Program-made: the position numbers and the translations under genes
Notes under the pieces: model-generated
What the model was told of the DNA's origin: nothing
The model's input: the letters and a program-made list of their open reading frames with translations, nothing else
Databases searched by the model: none
In this document: positions 13,894-27,400 of the stretch, in pieces
How positions within the stretch are numbered: position 1 is the stretch's first letter
Layout: each line of letters opens with the position of its first letter
Assembly: GCA_014529385.2 (NCBI GenBank)
Contig: CM043943.1
Location: 104,382,355-104,446,354 of the forward strand
DNA length: 64,000 nt
Reading direction: 5' to 3'
Origin: Adiantum capillus-veneris
Lineage: Eukaryota > Streptophyta > Polypodiopsida > Polypodiales > Pteridaceae

Positions 13894-14071
13894 TATGCTA
13901 TATACATGAGAATGTCTCATGGTTGGTACCTAGGTGTGCCTAAGTTGTCACATTCTGTTATGGTCCAACTTTTGTTGCAAAATATGCTATATTCATGAGA
14001 ATGTCTCATGGTTGGTACCTAGGTGTGATCGGGTTGTCACATTCTATTATGGTCCAAATTTTGTTGCAAGA
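13894..14071. repeat. 89-bp tandem duplication inside LTR element
   Basis: Copies at 13894-13982 and 13983-14071 share TATGCTATA.TCATGAGAATG and the following block with a handful of substitutions. A second short duplication (38-bp period) lies at 14433-14508. Confidence 0.85.
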
Positions 14072-15055
14072 CTTTCACGTACGTATCGTGGAAAGTCTCG
14101 TCATGGAATTGCGGTTCGGATATGTTTGTGTTAAATGCATGCACACTAGGTGTTATGGGCCCTAGTGTTTAACACGAATTTATTCGGAGCGGCATGCAAA
14201 TTCATGGACATTATTGTTTCTACAAATTTTTGCACTGAAACTCCAATCTGCTTTCAACCTAGTTGGTTGTATCCATTCCATATCGTGTATATGGCTGGAT
14301 AATCAATGATTAGTCATAGTTTGTCGTCAGTCATGGGTGACTGTCTGTAAGTGGTTGGGGGAAAGCACCTCACTCTTACTGTTGCTATTCATCCCGCGTA
14401 GGATGGGCAGCTTACAAGCATTCTATTTAGTACTAAAGGATATGCAAAGTGCATACGTTAGTAAAGCACGCTAAAGGATATGCTAAGTGCATACGTTAGC
14501 AAGAAGTGAAACAACTAGATCGGTTACCTTTCTGGTTTGGAGTTGCTTCATATGATGAAAGGCATGTTACGGCTAGTTCTAGTCTCTGCCTGTTATTCTC
14601 AAGTTATCAACCTTAATCATCAGTTTGGATGAGGTTGACTATTGGCAAGAAACCACCGCAAGTCAAGGACTTGGTTGCTGTTGATGAGTATGTCAGCATA
14701 GTACTTTCATGGAAAGATGAGCCGAGGTTATATTGCACATTCCAGTACCTTCAGAAAGTCTGAAACCTGGGTATACATTTAAACACCTCGACGTTGTGAT
14801 AACTCGTTTAGCATTCTCAAGTAAGTTCTAAATGGAGCCTTCACGCTCTTTTGATTATGAGTCGGTTAACCAAGACGGTTGCACAGGGACAACAATGTAG
14901 AAAATCAAGATGTTACTCTTGATTTCATTGAACCTCCCAATGAACCGGGTTCCGATTCAACTAACCGTTGGATCCATGAGGGATGCCACGGTGGAAAACA
15001 TTAGTGTTCTTATGAAGATACCACCACTTGTATTTTCGAGGACGAAAACGGTTCT

Positions 15056-15071
15056 CCAAAGGGGGGAGTAA
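15056..15071 (+). promoter_or_regulatory. Polypurine tract of LTR element
   Basis: CCAAAGGGGGGAGTAA lies directly before the 3' LTR. It would prime plus-strand DNA synthesis during retrotransposition. Confidence 0.75.
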
Positions 15072-15224
15072 TGTCATGCCAAGGGTAGGACTAGACGGGC
15101 ACGGCCCGGGCAATGTGCCGGACACACATGCAGTAAAGGGGTCTATATATGGAAGAGGGCCAGGGGCCTATATATAGGATGGTTGGGAGGTTATTCGCAT
15201 GTATGTCTACCCGCTGGTCCAACA
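15072..15224 (+). repeat. 3' LTR (153 bp)
   Basis: Partner of 9766-9918. It follows the polypurine tract and is followed by ATGGA, nearly matching the 5-bp left flank ATGGG. Confidence 0.9.
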
Positions 15225-16076
15225 ATGGACCAAGCCCCAAGCTCAAAAGCTGTGCCAGAGCCTGAAGGCGATACAGAACATGAAATAAAAACCTCCTAGC
15301 GCAAATTAAAGAGGCCCTCCGCCACTGCCAATTCAGTGGATGTGCAATGCTTTAAGTGGGGAAAAACATGCTGGACTTCTGAGGCCTCCTCAGTTGCTGC
15401 TGTAACGGAAGAACGAGGTCAACAAAATGCAGGCCCTTCTGCATTGCCTGCTACTCACGCAATGCATATTTGTGCAGACTGCTAAAAGAGATTCACGCTA
15501 CCTTGGTTTGGTTTGGGGCCCCACCCTTTCCAAGAGACCATTTTAATTGGCATGTTTTTTTATAACAAACTTGTCAAACAGTCCAGACTTATGTAAAAAT
15601 CTAAAGTATTTTCACCTTCCAATGAGGTTCGGAGTCGGTTCAGACGAACCCGACGACAAAGCTCAATGGTTCTTGACTGCATCCGTAGGCCCTCTGCTCA
15701 CACAAGCCGGAGGCACAAAATAAAAATGTAATAGCGAGAACAATACTCACCAAGTAGCCACACCCCAGTGGCAACATGTTGAGCATACACATATCATGCT
15801 TCAAGTTGTGGCACCTGCATTTTGCACTAAAAAGTGCCTTGTAATTGGGTTCTTCCGAGGAGGGGGGGGGGATCACCTAAGCAACGGTGGGTCCGGAGAA
15901 AACCTGTGCTTCTTTTGCTCAATTTGTGCATGCAATGCAAGATGCACACACTTGTGCCTCTCTCTACTGTGCTGCTGCCAGCTCATTTGAACCCAACCTG
16001 AGATTACAGTTTGAAAGTTTTTAGATTCATCAAAGAAATTTGACATTGCAATAAACTAGGATATGTGAGAAATGGC

Positions 16077-16080
<4 letters not shown>
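15225..16080. other. Unassigned stretch; short exon-like frame at 15225-15485
   Basis: From ATG 15225 a + frame runs for about 87 codons with a single internal TAG, near 15297. Its middle part reads VQCFKWGKTCW and its end HICADC. The balanced composition looks more protein-like than the surrounding DNA, but no family is recognised with confidence. The rest of the stretch shows nothing identifiable. Confidence 0.25.

Positions 16081-16142
<62 letters not shown>
16081..16142. repeat. (TC)n microsatellite
   Basis: About 31 uninterrupted TC units, followed by CGCGCG. Confidence 0.95.
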
Positions 16143-16144
<2 letters not shown>

Positions 16145-17299
16145 GCGCTCGTTTGCATTAGATGCATATTGAAACAATGATGACCAAGTTCAAATTCTAG
16201 ACGTCGCAACCTTTTTATCTTATACGTTTAAATTTTGAACACTTAAATGTTGGCAATGTTACCCCTTGTCTTTGACAACAATGCTTAATGAAATTGGCAT
16301 GATAATGTATTTATGTGGATCAAAATTTTATAAAACCAAATCAAATAAAACATTTCGTTTATATAGCTTGATGAAAAAAACTATAAAAACGCTCTTAAAC
16401 ACATATTTAAGTAAAACCTAATTTCAAGTCATGATATCTATCTCAGTGGTAGAGACCTTAACTGTTCAATACAAAGATACCAGTTCACCCCCCATGGGTG
16501 ATGCTCTTTAAATGTGGATGGGGAATTTGTAGTCGTGTTCATAACATGCCTTTGAGTGCCATATTTTTCACTTTGTATTCAAAATAACCACCCTCATTTG
16601 GTCATAGGAAACGGAGGTAGTAATCGAAAAATGGTATCCATTGAATCATGGGGCCACTATGTCCAAAAAATTTTAATGTTGATGTAGCAATAACCGAGGT
16701 CCATAGCATGCATGAATAGCAATAGCCAATGTCAATAAAAATAAATTATCTTTCATTTGTTGTACCATTATCTATCTGACGTGCCCATAAATGGTTCCAA
16801 ACGTACTATTACACCCATGGGAGATGTTCCCTCAAGGACATAATCAAGGAGAGATGAGAAAAATTCTTGTTTTACACTTGTGGTGGTGTCTCAAATCAAT
16901 AGGTAAGCCTTGATGGGTTTGCCTTTTTTGATGCAGTACCTTGTTTTCTCCTGCTCGGTTTAAGGCTCGCTCGAAAAATCTCTCTCGCAATTTGGAATTC
17001 TTCATTTTCCAAAGCATGTGCAAAAGCCACAATCATCTAGCTACAGAAGCAAAAATCAGACTCTTTGTGAGATTAGGCACATGTCTCACACTACTAAGAG
17101 TAAATAGAGAAGCATTGGAAAGCCTTAAATATATCTCACCTACACCAACTATGTGACAAGAAAATTCACTCCCCAAATGGACACATCAATGATCTCTGTA
17201 GTAGGGAATCATTCTCTGTAAGATGTAACATGAAAGGATGCACGTAAATCCAAGATTCAATCTTGGATTAAAGAACAATTTTCCCTCGTCAAGCAACAT
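16143..17299. other. Unassigned AT-rich stretch
   Basis: Only short frames with many stops. No domain, terminal repeat or RNA gene is recognised. Confidence 0.4.
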
Positions 17300-17560
17300 G
17301 CAGGTATCAAAACCATATCATAGAGGCAAACAAGACATTCCCATCTTCATATGTGATAACTTCAACCTCTTCTATTTTGACTTTATCATTGTCCTCTTCT
17401 TTCTTGGCTTTACCTTAGTCCTCTTTCATACAATCATTATGCTCTTCTTTCATCTAGTCCTCTATCCACTTAAAGTGCTTTTTCTTAACGTGTCCCTTCT
17501 TCTTGAAATAATAGCACTCAATGTCACTCTTGTCTATGGACTAACTACAATTGCCATGAG
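17300..17560 (-). pseudogene. Ty1/copia gag fragment with degenerate zinc knuckle
   Basis: The minus strand reads DKSDIECYYFKKKGHVKKKH followed by a lysine- and glutamate-rich stretch. This is the layout of a copia gag zinc knuckle (CX2CX4HX4C) and its acidic/basic linker. The second and last cysteines are replaced (Phe and His) and there is an internal stop in the linker. Gag packages element RNA in the cytoplasm. This piece would not bind zinc normally. Further gag sequence may continue to about 18.3 kb but is too eroded to call. Confidence 0.5.
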
Positions 17561-20109
17561 ACTTGCTTCTTCCTATATTTGTCAACAATAAGGTTGCATT
17601 TTACTTGCCTTGATCCACAAACTTCTATTTAATTACCTTATACAACAAACTAATAGCTATGTCATGAAATTTTAAGGTGCCACCAAGTGTAGAATTGCTT
17701 ACGGTAGTAACAAACATGCTTCATGATGTTGGTAGAGAGGAAAAAAGACATATAATAATGATTTTATAATCCAATTTAGCTTTTCAGCCTGTAGGTTAGT
17801 TGAAAATAATATTGAAATCGTTCAAGTGTGAGGTAGCTTTCTTGGACTTGTAGATCAACGAGCCTCTTTATAAGCTACACCTTGCTACAAGCTCTTATTC
17901 TTATATGTATATTATAAAAAAATTGCACAATTTCTACAGAAGAGATTCTATGGTCTTCTCCTTGATGATGGTAAAGTACACATCTTTTGCCAAGTGCAAT
18001 ATAATTATAGATTGGCTGGTGCATCCAATCTAACCAATCTTGACCAATCCTGATCAGACATGGTAGTCAACTTAACCACTAAACCTCTCAAAGGTTTCAA
18101 TCACTTCTTTTGAATGAGAGAATCTTGTATTTGCATTTTCCATAATGAGAAATTGCTATCGTCAAACCTTGTATATATAAAGCTCCCCATCTTATATAGA
18201 TGATGCCATATTCAAGCATAAGCATAAGTCAATCACAAATTCAAGAGAAAAATTGGGCATTAACTAAATCTGATTAACTTAACACATTGTTTACCTAACA
18301 AGGCTAGCAAGCCAAGCACCAACACCCAATCTATACACAACATGGCTAGGCTGTGCATGGGGATCTCCAACATATCTAATCCACCTCACACTGTGGGTAA
18401 GGCAAACCCCAATGCTCGACTTCAAAAGCCTCGCCAACGACCCTCAAAGGCTGAAAAATATATTTCTGAAGTCATACATATGCCGTCACTAGATTGCCTA
18501 ATAATGCCAACAAGGTGACCCTATAAACATATAGATGCAGTAAGCACAAGAGCTTATAGAATGGGAGATAGTAAAGAGACAAAAATGCTCGCTAAAGTAG
18601 TGGAAAATCCACTTGAACATGCACCACAAGGAGTGCAAGCAATCCATTGTCAAGCGACTCCCACCTGAGCCAAATCTCAATTCGAATCAATTAAGAGGTA
18701 GGCATAAATGTGAGACGGTGACAAATTTGCAATCTTTACATATCTATTTGGAAGCTCCAAGATCATTTGAGGAGCTCGCTTGATGTGATAATTTGTAGTG
18801 TTGATGATTATTTACTCGATCTTTCGATTAAAGGATTCCAAGTTATACCAAAATTAGCCTAGTAAATGCAAGTCACTTATTCCCTAAGTAGAGATATTTT
18901 TGATGTGAAAGGAGTCCTTTGTAACATTTTACCCATTTGGTAATATTATGATATGCACTATAAAGAGCTCTCACCGTGTATTGTGAAGAGGGTTGCCTGC
19001 ATACAATGGATCCAATTTGATGTTTTGTGGTAATGGGATATATTGCTTTTTATCTCTTTGTTAACTCCTTCTTTTTAGGGATTTCGTTACGACTAAGTTC
19101 TCAAATATGCGAACATTCAACAATACATGGCTTTTGTACAAAATCTCCTGGTTCAAGTCTACTTGTTGAGCTCTTGTTGTGATGTATCGTTTGTTGTTTG
19201 TGCCATTCTAAGCACTTTATTTATGTAGTCGTTTTTGGCTTTACCTTGTAAGTGGGACATCAAAATTTAGAAAGTCTTGTAGTACTATCACAACCTTCGC
19301 TTGTGTCTAGCTAATCAATCTGCTATAAAAGTATGGCAATTTGCAAATGTATTCAAGTAGTAATACAAGATCTGCATTTTGTATGTCAGTCTCTATTATC
19401 TGGGCATAACCCTTTCATTTCTCTCTAGTCTCTTTTTTCATTCCTTCTCCTAAGTCTGAGTATGCTTTATGTTTATGTGTGGGTTTGGTTTATTAGAGCA
19501 AGCATAACCATTTGTTCACTGTTTTGAGCTTTTGCAACCTATAAATCAAATTTTTTGGGGAGTCTTCTAAATGTGGATTAAGGTACTTCCTTGCCAGTAG
19601 GATAGGGATATAAAGATACATAAGATATACTTCTCTTATTTTTTGTGAAAATACCAATGAGTCCTAAAATCCCTACTGGATAAAACAATGGAGCATGATT
19701 TGGTTACCATAATCTTTGATTTTTGGTAAAGCTTAATGCTTAACACTTCACGATTTTCCAATGTAAGCAAATTTTAAATTGTTGGACGGGCAATCAACCA
19801 ATTATTAGACTCTACAAGGCATGGTTGTGGTAGCTTATGGAACATGGAAACAAGATATCTAAGGGATGAATGACGTTGCCGGAGGTGAGATGAAGAGAGA
19901 GGAGAATCAATCTATATGAAAACGTAGTTTGAGCTTTTCAAGAGAATAGTCCCCCCCCGGTCTCCCTCTCTCTTTCTCGTGTAGACACTGGCCACATTGG
20001 TCACTGAAGCGTGTGCTCTTAGATAGAAGAGAAGACGAAGAAAATGAGACTAAGCTTCTAAAAAAAGGAAGTTTCTAATTGCCTTAGAAATAGAGCCACA
20101 TTTTTATAG
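17561..20109. other. Unassigned intergenic DNA upstream of the HD-Zip gene
   Basis: No coding sequence recognised. It probably includes more decayed retroelement next to the gag fragment. A single TAAATGCA (L1-box consensus TAAATGYA) occurs at 18863-18870, about 2.4 kb before the HD-Zip start codon; chance occurrence is likely. Confidence 0.35.
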
Positions 20110-20112
20110 TAA

Positions 20113-20403
20113 GGCTATTGTCACGCGAGGCTTAGTTTTGAGGAACACGGCTCGACCAGAGTTCTGATGAAGCAGCATTTTGCAGGTTTTCATTGGCTTA
20201 GTTATGTAACTATGCCCAAAAAGGCATAGTTTCAAAACTATCCCGGCTAGTTGCTGATCACTGCTCCCGTTCTCTCTCCTACTGCTGCCCGTCAACCTCT
20301 CTCTCTCTACCCACTGTTGCCTGTCAACCTTTGCGGATCCGTACCTACCATGGTCAAAACTGGTCGAGGCTTAAGAAAAACTAAGCCTCGGGTGACCATG
20401 CCC
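20113..20403. mobile_element. Tourist-like (PIF/Harbinger) MITE
   Basis: A 291-bp element with imperfect terminal inverted repeats of about 45 bp. The left end reads GGCTATTGTCACGCGAGGC and the right end, reversed, GGGCATGGTCACCCGAGGC. It is flanked by TAA on both sides (20110-20112 and 20404-20406), the TWA target duplication typical of PIF/Harbinger elements. It has no coding capacity and would need a transposase supplied in trans. It sits about 850 bp upstream of the HD-Zip start codon. Confidence 0.65.
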
Positions 20404-20610
20404 TAAACATTGAAACAATGCTTTAGCAACTGCCTCCTGCATTGCCAACAAAGGTGTAACTGCGTAGAGCATTTGGAGTGAGAGTGGTGGCATACCACTT
20501 GCCATGAAAACATACCCCAATGTGGGTCTGGTTTTTTCTTTGTGGGTCGCTTCAATAATCCCCTCTTTCTCGCGCGCTCTCTCTCTCTCGCCCCTCCCCC
20601 CCAACCCCAA

Positions 20611-20613
<3 letters not shown>

Positions 20614-20654
<41 letters not shown>
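20614..20654. repeat. (CA)n microsatellite
   Basis: About 20 CA units in the presumed promoter or 5' leader of the HD-Zip gene. Confidence 0.95.
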
Positions 20655-20659
<5 letters not shown>

Positions 20660-20861
20660 ATGCCACTGAATGAAGCCGAAGAGAGCTTTCTTCTTGTTGC
20701 TGCCACAACTAGTCAACCCCCTTTCCATGTGAGAGTTGACAGGCAATGCGCTGCCTGGCGACGCATCAGTCTTCCTCTCTCCGCACAAACCACATACTCA
20801 CGCTATTATACCCTACACACGCGTACATACACACTAGTTCTCCCGCTGCCGCGCATGCACG

Positions 20862-20869
<8 letters not shown>

Positions 20870-20909
<40 letters not shown>
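20870..20909. repeat. (AC)n microsatellite
   Basis: About 20 AC units, preceded by a GCACGCGCGC stretch, about 340 bp before the HD-Zip start codon. Confidence 0.95.
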
Positions 20910-20912
<3 letters not shown>

Positions 20913-21022
20913 CCTCATAATTTACACACACGCACAACATACACATGCGCTTAGCTTCCTTGCAGATAGACTACCTGAACCATCCCCCTGTTCTTGTTCT
21001 GTTTGTTTCCTCTTCTTTTACT

Positions 21023-21023
<1 letters not shown>

Positions 21024-21065
<42 letters not shown>
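21024..21065. repeat. (GA)n tract in presumed 5' UTR or promoter
   Basis: About 20 GA units lie 185 bp before the start codon. GA/CT tracts near transcription starts are common in plants and can bind BBR/BPC-type GAGA factors. Whether this tract is transcribed cannot be told. Confidence 0.9.
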
Positions 21066-21069
<4 letters not shown>

Positions 21070-21250
21070 TCTCTTGCGTTTTCATCTATATTTGTTGATT
21101 GTTGATTGTTGAAGTGGCAAGGATTTGCTGCAGCTTCTTCGACCTCATGTGCCCACCAAAACTATACTGCCCTTCAAGGGCGAGAACTGCTCGTCCTCTC
21201 TAGCTGCTCATTGAACTCTTCTCACAGAAGCCGTGGGTGAATCAACCAGA

Positions 21251-21381
21251 ATGCCAGCTTCTCTGCTAAACCCACCTTCTTCTCTTGCTCACTTGACCAT
21301 GGACATGATCCCCCGCAGCCTCTACTCGTCAGAAAGTTTCACATCCTTATCACCGGTGAGCTTTTAGCTTTGCTGATTGAG

Positions 21382-21412
<31 letters not shown>

Positions 21413-24400
21413 CTACGACGTTAAAATACTCTTCCTCTTCTTCTTCCCTCTCTCAGCTGTCTGTCTGTCTCTGCTACTCCTCCACTCATGAACATATCAC
21501 TACGTTTTTCTTTTCTTTAAGTAGCCCCATTAGCGTTTTCTTTTTCCTCGTTATACCCTGCCTGCTCATCATCATCACATGCTCGTAGCGAATGCCTGCT
21601 AATGGCAGTCCCATCAGGTTGAATCCTTATTGCAGCTTTGACATGCTGGTGGTTTGAATCAAGTGCGCACGCTTATCAGGAGTGAAGAATTCAGTGCACA
21701 TGCTTGAGAGTGTATGCGTCAGTTTCTGTTTGAGTATGCTTGGACCCTATGTGGATTATGGGGGATTTATCATGTGGGTTGTGGTGTATTTTCAATGTAT
21801 CTGGATTTTGAATGTTCTGCCATATCATGGTACCTCAGAAATCTAATGGTGTATGCATGGACACTACCCCACATTCTGAATTGCGTTGAGGGTTAGTTTT
21901 GATGTATGCAGACAGATCATGGGTCGAACGGCAATGGTTTGAAGGGAAAGGACGGTACGTCTGAGCATGCAGAGGGTAAATCAGGGAGTGACAATAACAT
22001 GGATGGAGGTGGCTCGGGGGATGAGCAGGAGCCCGCTGAAGCGTCCACGAATCCAACAGGTCAAAAGAAGCCACGCTATCACCGACACTCTGCCTTTCAA
22101 ATTCAGCAGATGGAAAGGTATCCTTTTTCTTGCATCGTTGCTAATTGGAGAATCTGGCTATGTCCATCAAGAACATCAGAAAAAAACTTAAAGCTTAGCT
22201 TGTATGGAGGTGCGAACTAGTAGCTACTACATTTCCAACAAGCACTCACACTCGGCCCTTATGCATAAACATGCGTTTCAATCACATGATCTTTTACTTG
22301 TTTTGACAGAATGATGTACATCTTTTGCACTTGTGTGCAAAGAGCAGTTTTTAGCTACAAACTTCACTCCTTGCCATAGTGGTTTCAGCACGATGGCAGT
22401 TTTATTTGCTTCAAAAATTATGCACACATTTATATTTGTCTATATTGTGCTACCAAAGTTTTTACCAAAGTGTAGCATATAAGCTCTTTCTATCACATGG
22501 TAAGCTGTCTCTGCACATGCAGCTTCTTCAAAGAGTGTCCGCACCCGGATGAGAAACAGCGACAAGAGCTTGGCCGTGCGCTCAAGCTGAGCCCCCGTCA
22601 AGTGAAATTCTGGTTTCAAAATCGACGAACGCAGATGAAGGTATGCACATAAGGTGGTTCACCTAGAAGTCTGTGGTGTGTGAGGGCTGGAAGTTTAAGG
22701 ATCAGAGAAACTTGATGGTGTCATGAAATTGGTGCTTTTTGTGCAATCTTTGCAATACTAAAGGTTGGGTCCGTTTTGCTATCGAAGAATAAGTTTGTTG
22801 GTCTCAATACTTGGAAACTGTTGATTTCACAGTGTTAGTATGAAAACTCTCTTTGCAATTAAATTTCTAATTGTAATGACTGTGCACTTCATTTATATGG
22901 TTCTTTAGACATTTCACATTTGTACAGATTACCTTTAGAAGCATTTGCAGATCCATGTGTCCTTGATTTGCCATCAAGTCCTCCGAAGCCATCACAGATT
23001 CTTCAACACACACCTTAGAATAACTGTATGTAATTTGTGTGAGCTAGTGTGGAAGCATAGCATTACATAGAAGCATTAGTAGAGAGAATCATCACAATAA
23101 ATAAGCTGTTTAATAGGTTCGAGTCTGTCTTGCATCTCTAGAGTCATGGCAGAGATTTGATCAGGGCGCTGAACTTTGTGTCGATTTATGCTCATGTATG
23201 TGTGTGGTGTTAGGATCATATATATTGGTATATAGTTCTACTCCCACAATGTGAGTGGGGGTGTGGCGGTATACGAGCAGTATCCATCGTGGAGCCTATA
23301 AGGTGATACTATCTTGTGTATGACAACCAGGAGTAACTTTCAGTTCGTTTATAGTCTAATTTGGACGTTTCATCGATTCCTCTAGGTATACATAGTGCTT
23401 GAGGGGATGTCGGTCACTTTGTCAATACTATCTGATGGTTATGGTCTTGTGAATCACTATCATGAGCTTAAATTTGCACTTTCTTTAAGAAGATTTGGCC
23501 TTATTCTTGGATCCATTTAGGTATATGAAGTTATAATGGTCCATAGATATTCCTCATAGTCGCTTTGTATTTCATCCAGTAACCTTTGATGCTCACTTGA
23601 CACAGCCTGAAGCAGACTCTTTGGATTATTCTTTTCGTTGAGATTATTTTCCAATGTGAGAAAATGTTTGCAGGCTCAGCATGAGAGGAGTGAGAACTCG
23701 CAGTTACGCAATGAGAATGAGAGGCTGAGGATCGAGAACATAACAATGAGAGAGGCAATCAAGCACGCCTCCTGCCCCTCGTGTGGTGGCCTTGGTGATG
23801 ACCTTGCTGTTGTTGATGAGCAACAACTTCGCCTTGATAATGTTCGTCTCAGAGAAGAGGTACGCAAGCTCTTTATGTACTCTTTTAGATGATGATTGCA
23901 TGAGCACCTAGCCTGCCCATGTGCGGCGAAGTTGAATCCTGTAAAAGCATGGTTCTAGGGTTATTAAAGGGGTAATGTTTTGAATTTGACCGAGAATTCT
24001 GTGAATGCATTCATGAATATAATCAAAACCATTACTGGTTCTAGGGTTGTAGAATTTTAGGGGTAGGTCAGTTTTGAGAATGTTGTCCATCCTTGATAGC
24101 TGTGCTGGTTTGGTGGGCATTATAGTGTTAATGCCATTTAAAGAGGCTAGGTAGGAGCATGCTCAAGATGGAGTGGTTTCCACTAGCTTAGACCTTACAA
24201 AATGCAAAGAGGGTAGTGCCAGACATACTACTGTGTATAATTTGTAAGGATTAACTTACACTTGTGAGACCTTACAGAATGTAAAGAAGGTATTGTCAGA
24301 CTTATCAATATGCGAATAGCTTGTTAGGATTGTCAGGTAAATGCCCAACCTCATTTTGCTTTATTTGTAAGTTTTCTAGCTATCAAATTAGGTCTCGATT

Positions 24401-27400
24401 GCTATGGAGGTTTAACACAACAGGGAAACCACCTTACTTTGGGGGGGGGGGGGGGGGGCACATGGGGGGGCGGGCCTATCTGTACAGAGATGAAAAATTG
24501 GAGCTGAGGGACGGAACGCGACTTGTTGTGAATGTCTTACCATATAAAAGCCAACAAAAAGCCCTGATATTGAGGATATGTGGGTTTTGCAGAAGCTGTG
24601 CCATATAAGTATAATAGGTAGTCAGCAGCATCATTGTTGTGACATCATCAGTCTTAGAGGCTGCAAATTTTTGGAAATGCTGTTTAAGAGGACCGACAAA
24701 ACATACCTAGAAAATCAACATCAAACCATATACCTTGAGTACCCATTGGTACTCATTGCAGATGTGAAGTAATTGGCAACACATACATAAACTCTATTGA
24801 AATGGGAGTATGCTGAATATGGTTGTACAAATTTTCTTTGGTATACGATTTCCTTAGTTGACATCAACATCAGGAAGAAGCAAATTTCAACCTTTTTTTG
24901 CTTTGAGAAAGGTCAGATAATTGCATGAAATGTCTTTAGCTTCTGAAGAAGGTTTGCTTTTTTAAAGTGGGCAACAACATTTCTTTACCCTTTTGTGGCA
25001 TCATTGGATAATGCTATGTTCATGTCAATATCAAGAAGCATCCACATACGAACGGATTGATCGTATAAGAACCCTAGCTCCCTCATTGACACACACTAGG
25101 GACTTGGTTTGGTAACAACTTTGTAAATGTTTGTCTTGGTCTGTTTGCAGCTGCAAAGAGTCTCGTCACTGGCTGCAAGGTATTTTGGCAGACCAGTACC
25201 TCCACTTGGGCTCGCACCTTCTCCTGCCCCAACATCTCTACTCACTCCATCTGCCTTGGATCTCCCAACAAGCTCAGGAGGGACCTCTACGTTTGGTCTG
25301 CTCAATCCTGTCGGGACTGACATTGTCCCGGGGCCTACGGTTGCTGAGGTTGCTCTTCGTCCTGGTGGGCTCACTGAACTTGAGAAGCCAATTGTTGTTG
25401 AGCTTGCTGTGGCTGCATTGGATGAGCTCCTTCGCATGTTTCACTCCGATGAGCCACTTTGGATTAAAGGAGGGGTCGATGGGTCAACCGATGTCTTGAA
25501 TAAGGATGAGTATTTTCGACAGTTTCCAGGTGGATTGGGGCCGAGGTCGTTCGGAGCAAAGAATGAAGCAAGCAGGGATGGGGGCCTTGTCATAATGAAC
25601 GGGGCGACACTGGTGGAAGCGCTAATGGATGCGGTAAGAGTCAAGACAGAAATACATTGTCACTTTGTCACCGTTGCTACATGTTATTTGTCTCTGATTA
25701 ATTCCCAGATTAGGGCATGAAGCTGATTAATCAATATTTTGACCTTTTCACTTTTGCAAACAACAGAAAGGTTAAAACATTGGGGGTTATTATTTTGTAC
25801 AATTGACTAGACAGGTGTTCTAGTCCATGATGTAATAAGGTTGCAGCATGGTGCAAGCAGATGAGAGAGAGAGAGAGAGAGAGAGAGATCATGATTCTGT
25901 GTATGTATGATTGATGCAATGAGGCTTCTCCAGTACATGTGTATAGGTGTAGTACTTAATGCTGTAGAGAGAGAGAGAGAGAGGGAGAGAGCGCTTTATA
26001 CACTGCGGGTAGCGTACTTGTCGTGGCTAGAGTGGGTGCTGGAGAGAATGAGATTGTGGGGTGTCGGAGAGAGAATGACGTTGTGGGTTGTGTGTGAGTT
26101 TGTGCAGGAGAAGTGGACGGAGATGTTTCCAAGCATAGTGGCGAAGGCGGTAACGGTGGAGGTGTTGTCGCCGGGCATCGGATCCTCGCGCGACGGGGCT
26201 CTTCAGTTGGTGAGTCCGCATTGAATTGTCTGTCTACTTACGGTTGCGGGTTGGCAGGGTCGTGTCGGAATACATACTCTCATCTCTCTCCTCTCTCTTC
26301 ATTCTCCTCTAGACTGTAGCCTTCCGCTCAACTGTTTTTTATACTCTCTCTCCTCTCTCCTCTGAGTTCTGAACTTCTCATCGACAATTTTTTTCATCTC
26401 TCTCCTCTCTTCATTTTCTATTCCTTCACTCTGTTATACTCTCTCCTCTCTCTAGACCCCCTCTCTGATATAAACTTTTTGCAACTTCCCCCCGCATGGG
26501 TGCTCGCCTGCCACGTGCCTCTATCTGCCTGCTGAGCTGGCTTGGCAGCCTGGCTGACGTTGACGCCTGAAAGAGAGAGAGAGGTGGCGCGGCTGGAAAT
26601 GAATGGCCTCTGAAAACCCATGTGGCTTGCAAGCTCCATTTAAGGTTGCTGCTGACGTGGCCAGCGCTTTTCTCTCATCGAAAGAGGTCTCGATCGGCGA
26701 CTCATGACGCACTACGTGGCATGTGGGCCCGTTTCTTCGTGAAAAAGTGACCAATTATTACATCACTTTTTAAAAAAAATCTTAAAGTTACGGGAATTAT
26801 TTCCTTCAATAAAAAAGATGAAGCCTTAATTATTTTATCTAACAAAAAATGAGATTAAAAAATCGAAAATTATATTGCAAAAATTAAAAAACGTTTATAT
26901 CGAAAAATGTCCGGCTGAGAAATTGTCAATGGGTTGGACTTCGATCCGTTGAATCTCAATTTTTTTTTTCAAGAAAAAATGCCTGTTTTCTCAGAATTGG
27001 GGAATGCACGGTCAAGATTGTGCCACGTATACACTAAACATGAAGTCATTTAGTTTGATTTGGGATTTAATAAGCATTTATGATTTTTTCTGCAGATGTA
27101 CGCGGAGCTGCAGGTGCTGTCGCCGCTGGTAGAGACGAGGGAGCTCTATTTCGTGCGGTATTGCAAGCAGGCTGCCGACAAAGTATGGGCGGTCGTTGAT
27201 GTCTCCGTCGACACCCTGCGAGACAACCCGCCACCCTCCCTTCTCCGCTGCCGCAGGCGCCCATCTGGCTGCCTCGTGCAGGACATGCCCAATGGCTACT
27301 CCCAGGTTTCCCTCTACAACACACGCATTCTTTTTCTTAGGTATCTGTTCGCACTCGCGCGCACACACACACACACACATACCCACACCTAAGTTCAAGA

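Noticed and set aside
17238-17591. 117-codon plus frame with hydrophobic stretches suggesting a membrane protein
   Set aside because: It is antisense to a copia gag zinc-knuckle and Lys/Glu-rich linker; Phe/Leu richness is the complement of the Lys/Glu codons.
18863-18870. TAAATGCA, an L1-box match upstream of the HD-Zip IV gene
   Set aside because: An 8-mer with one degenerate position is expected by chance several times in 64 kb, and this one is 2.4 kb from the start codon.
22641-25150. Additional small genes within HD-Zip introns 3 and 4
   Set aside because: Frames are short and without motifs; the phase-matched GT-AG exon model explains the coding signal.
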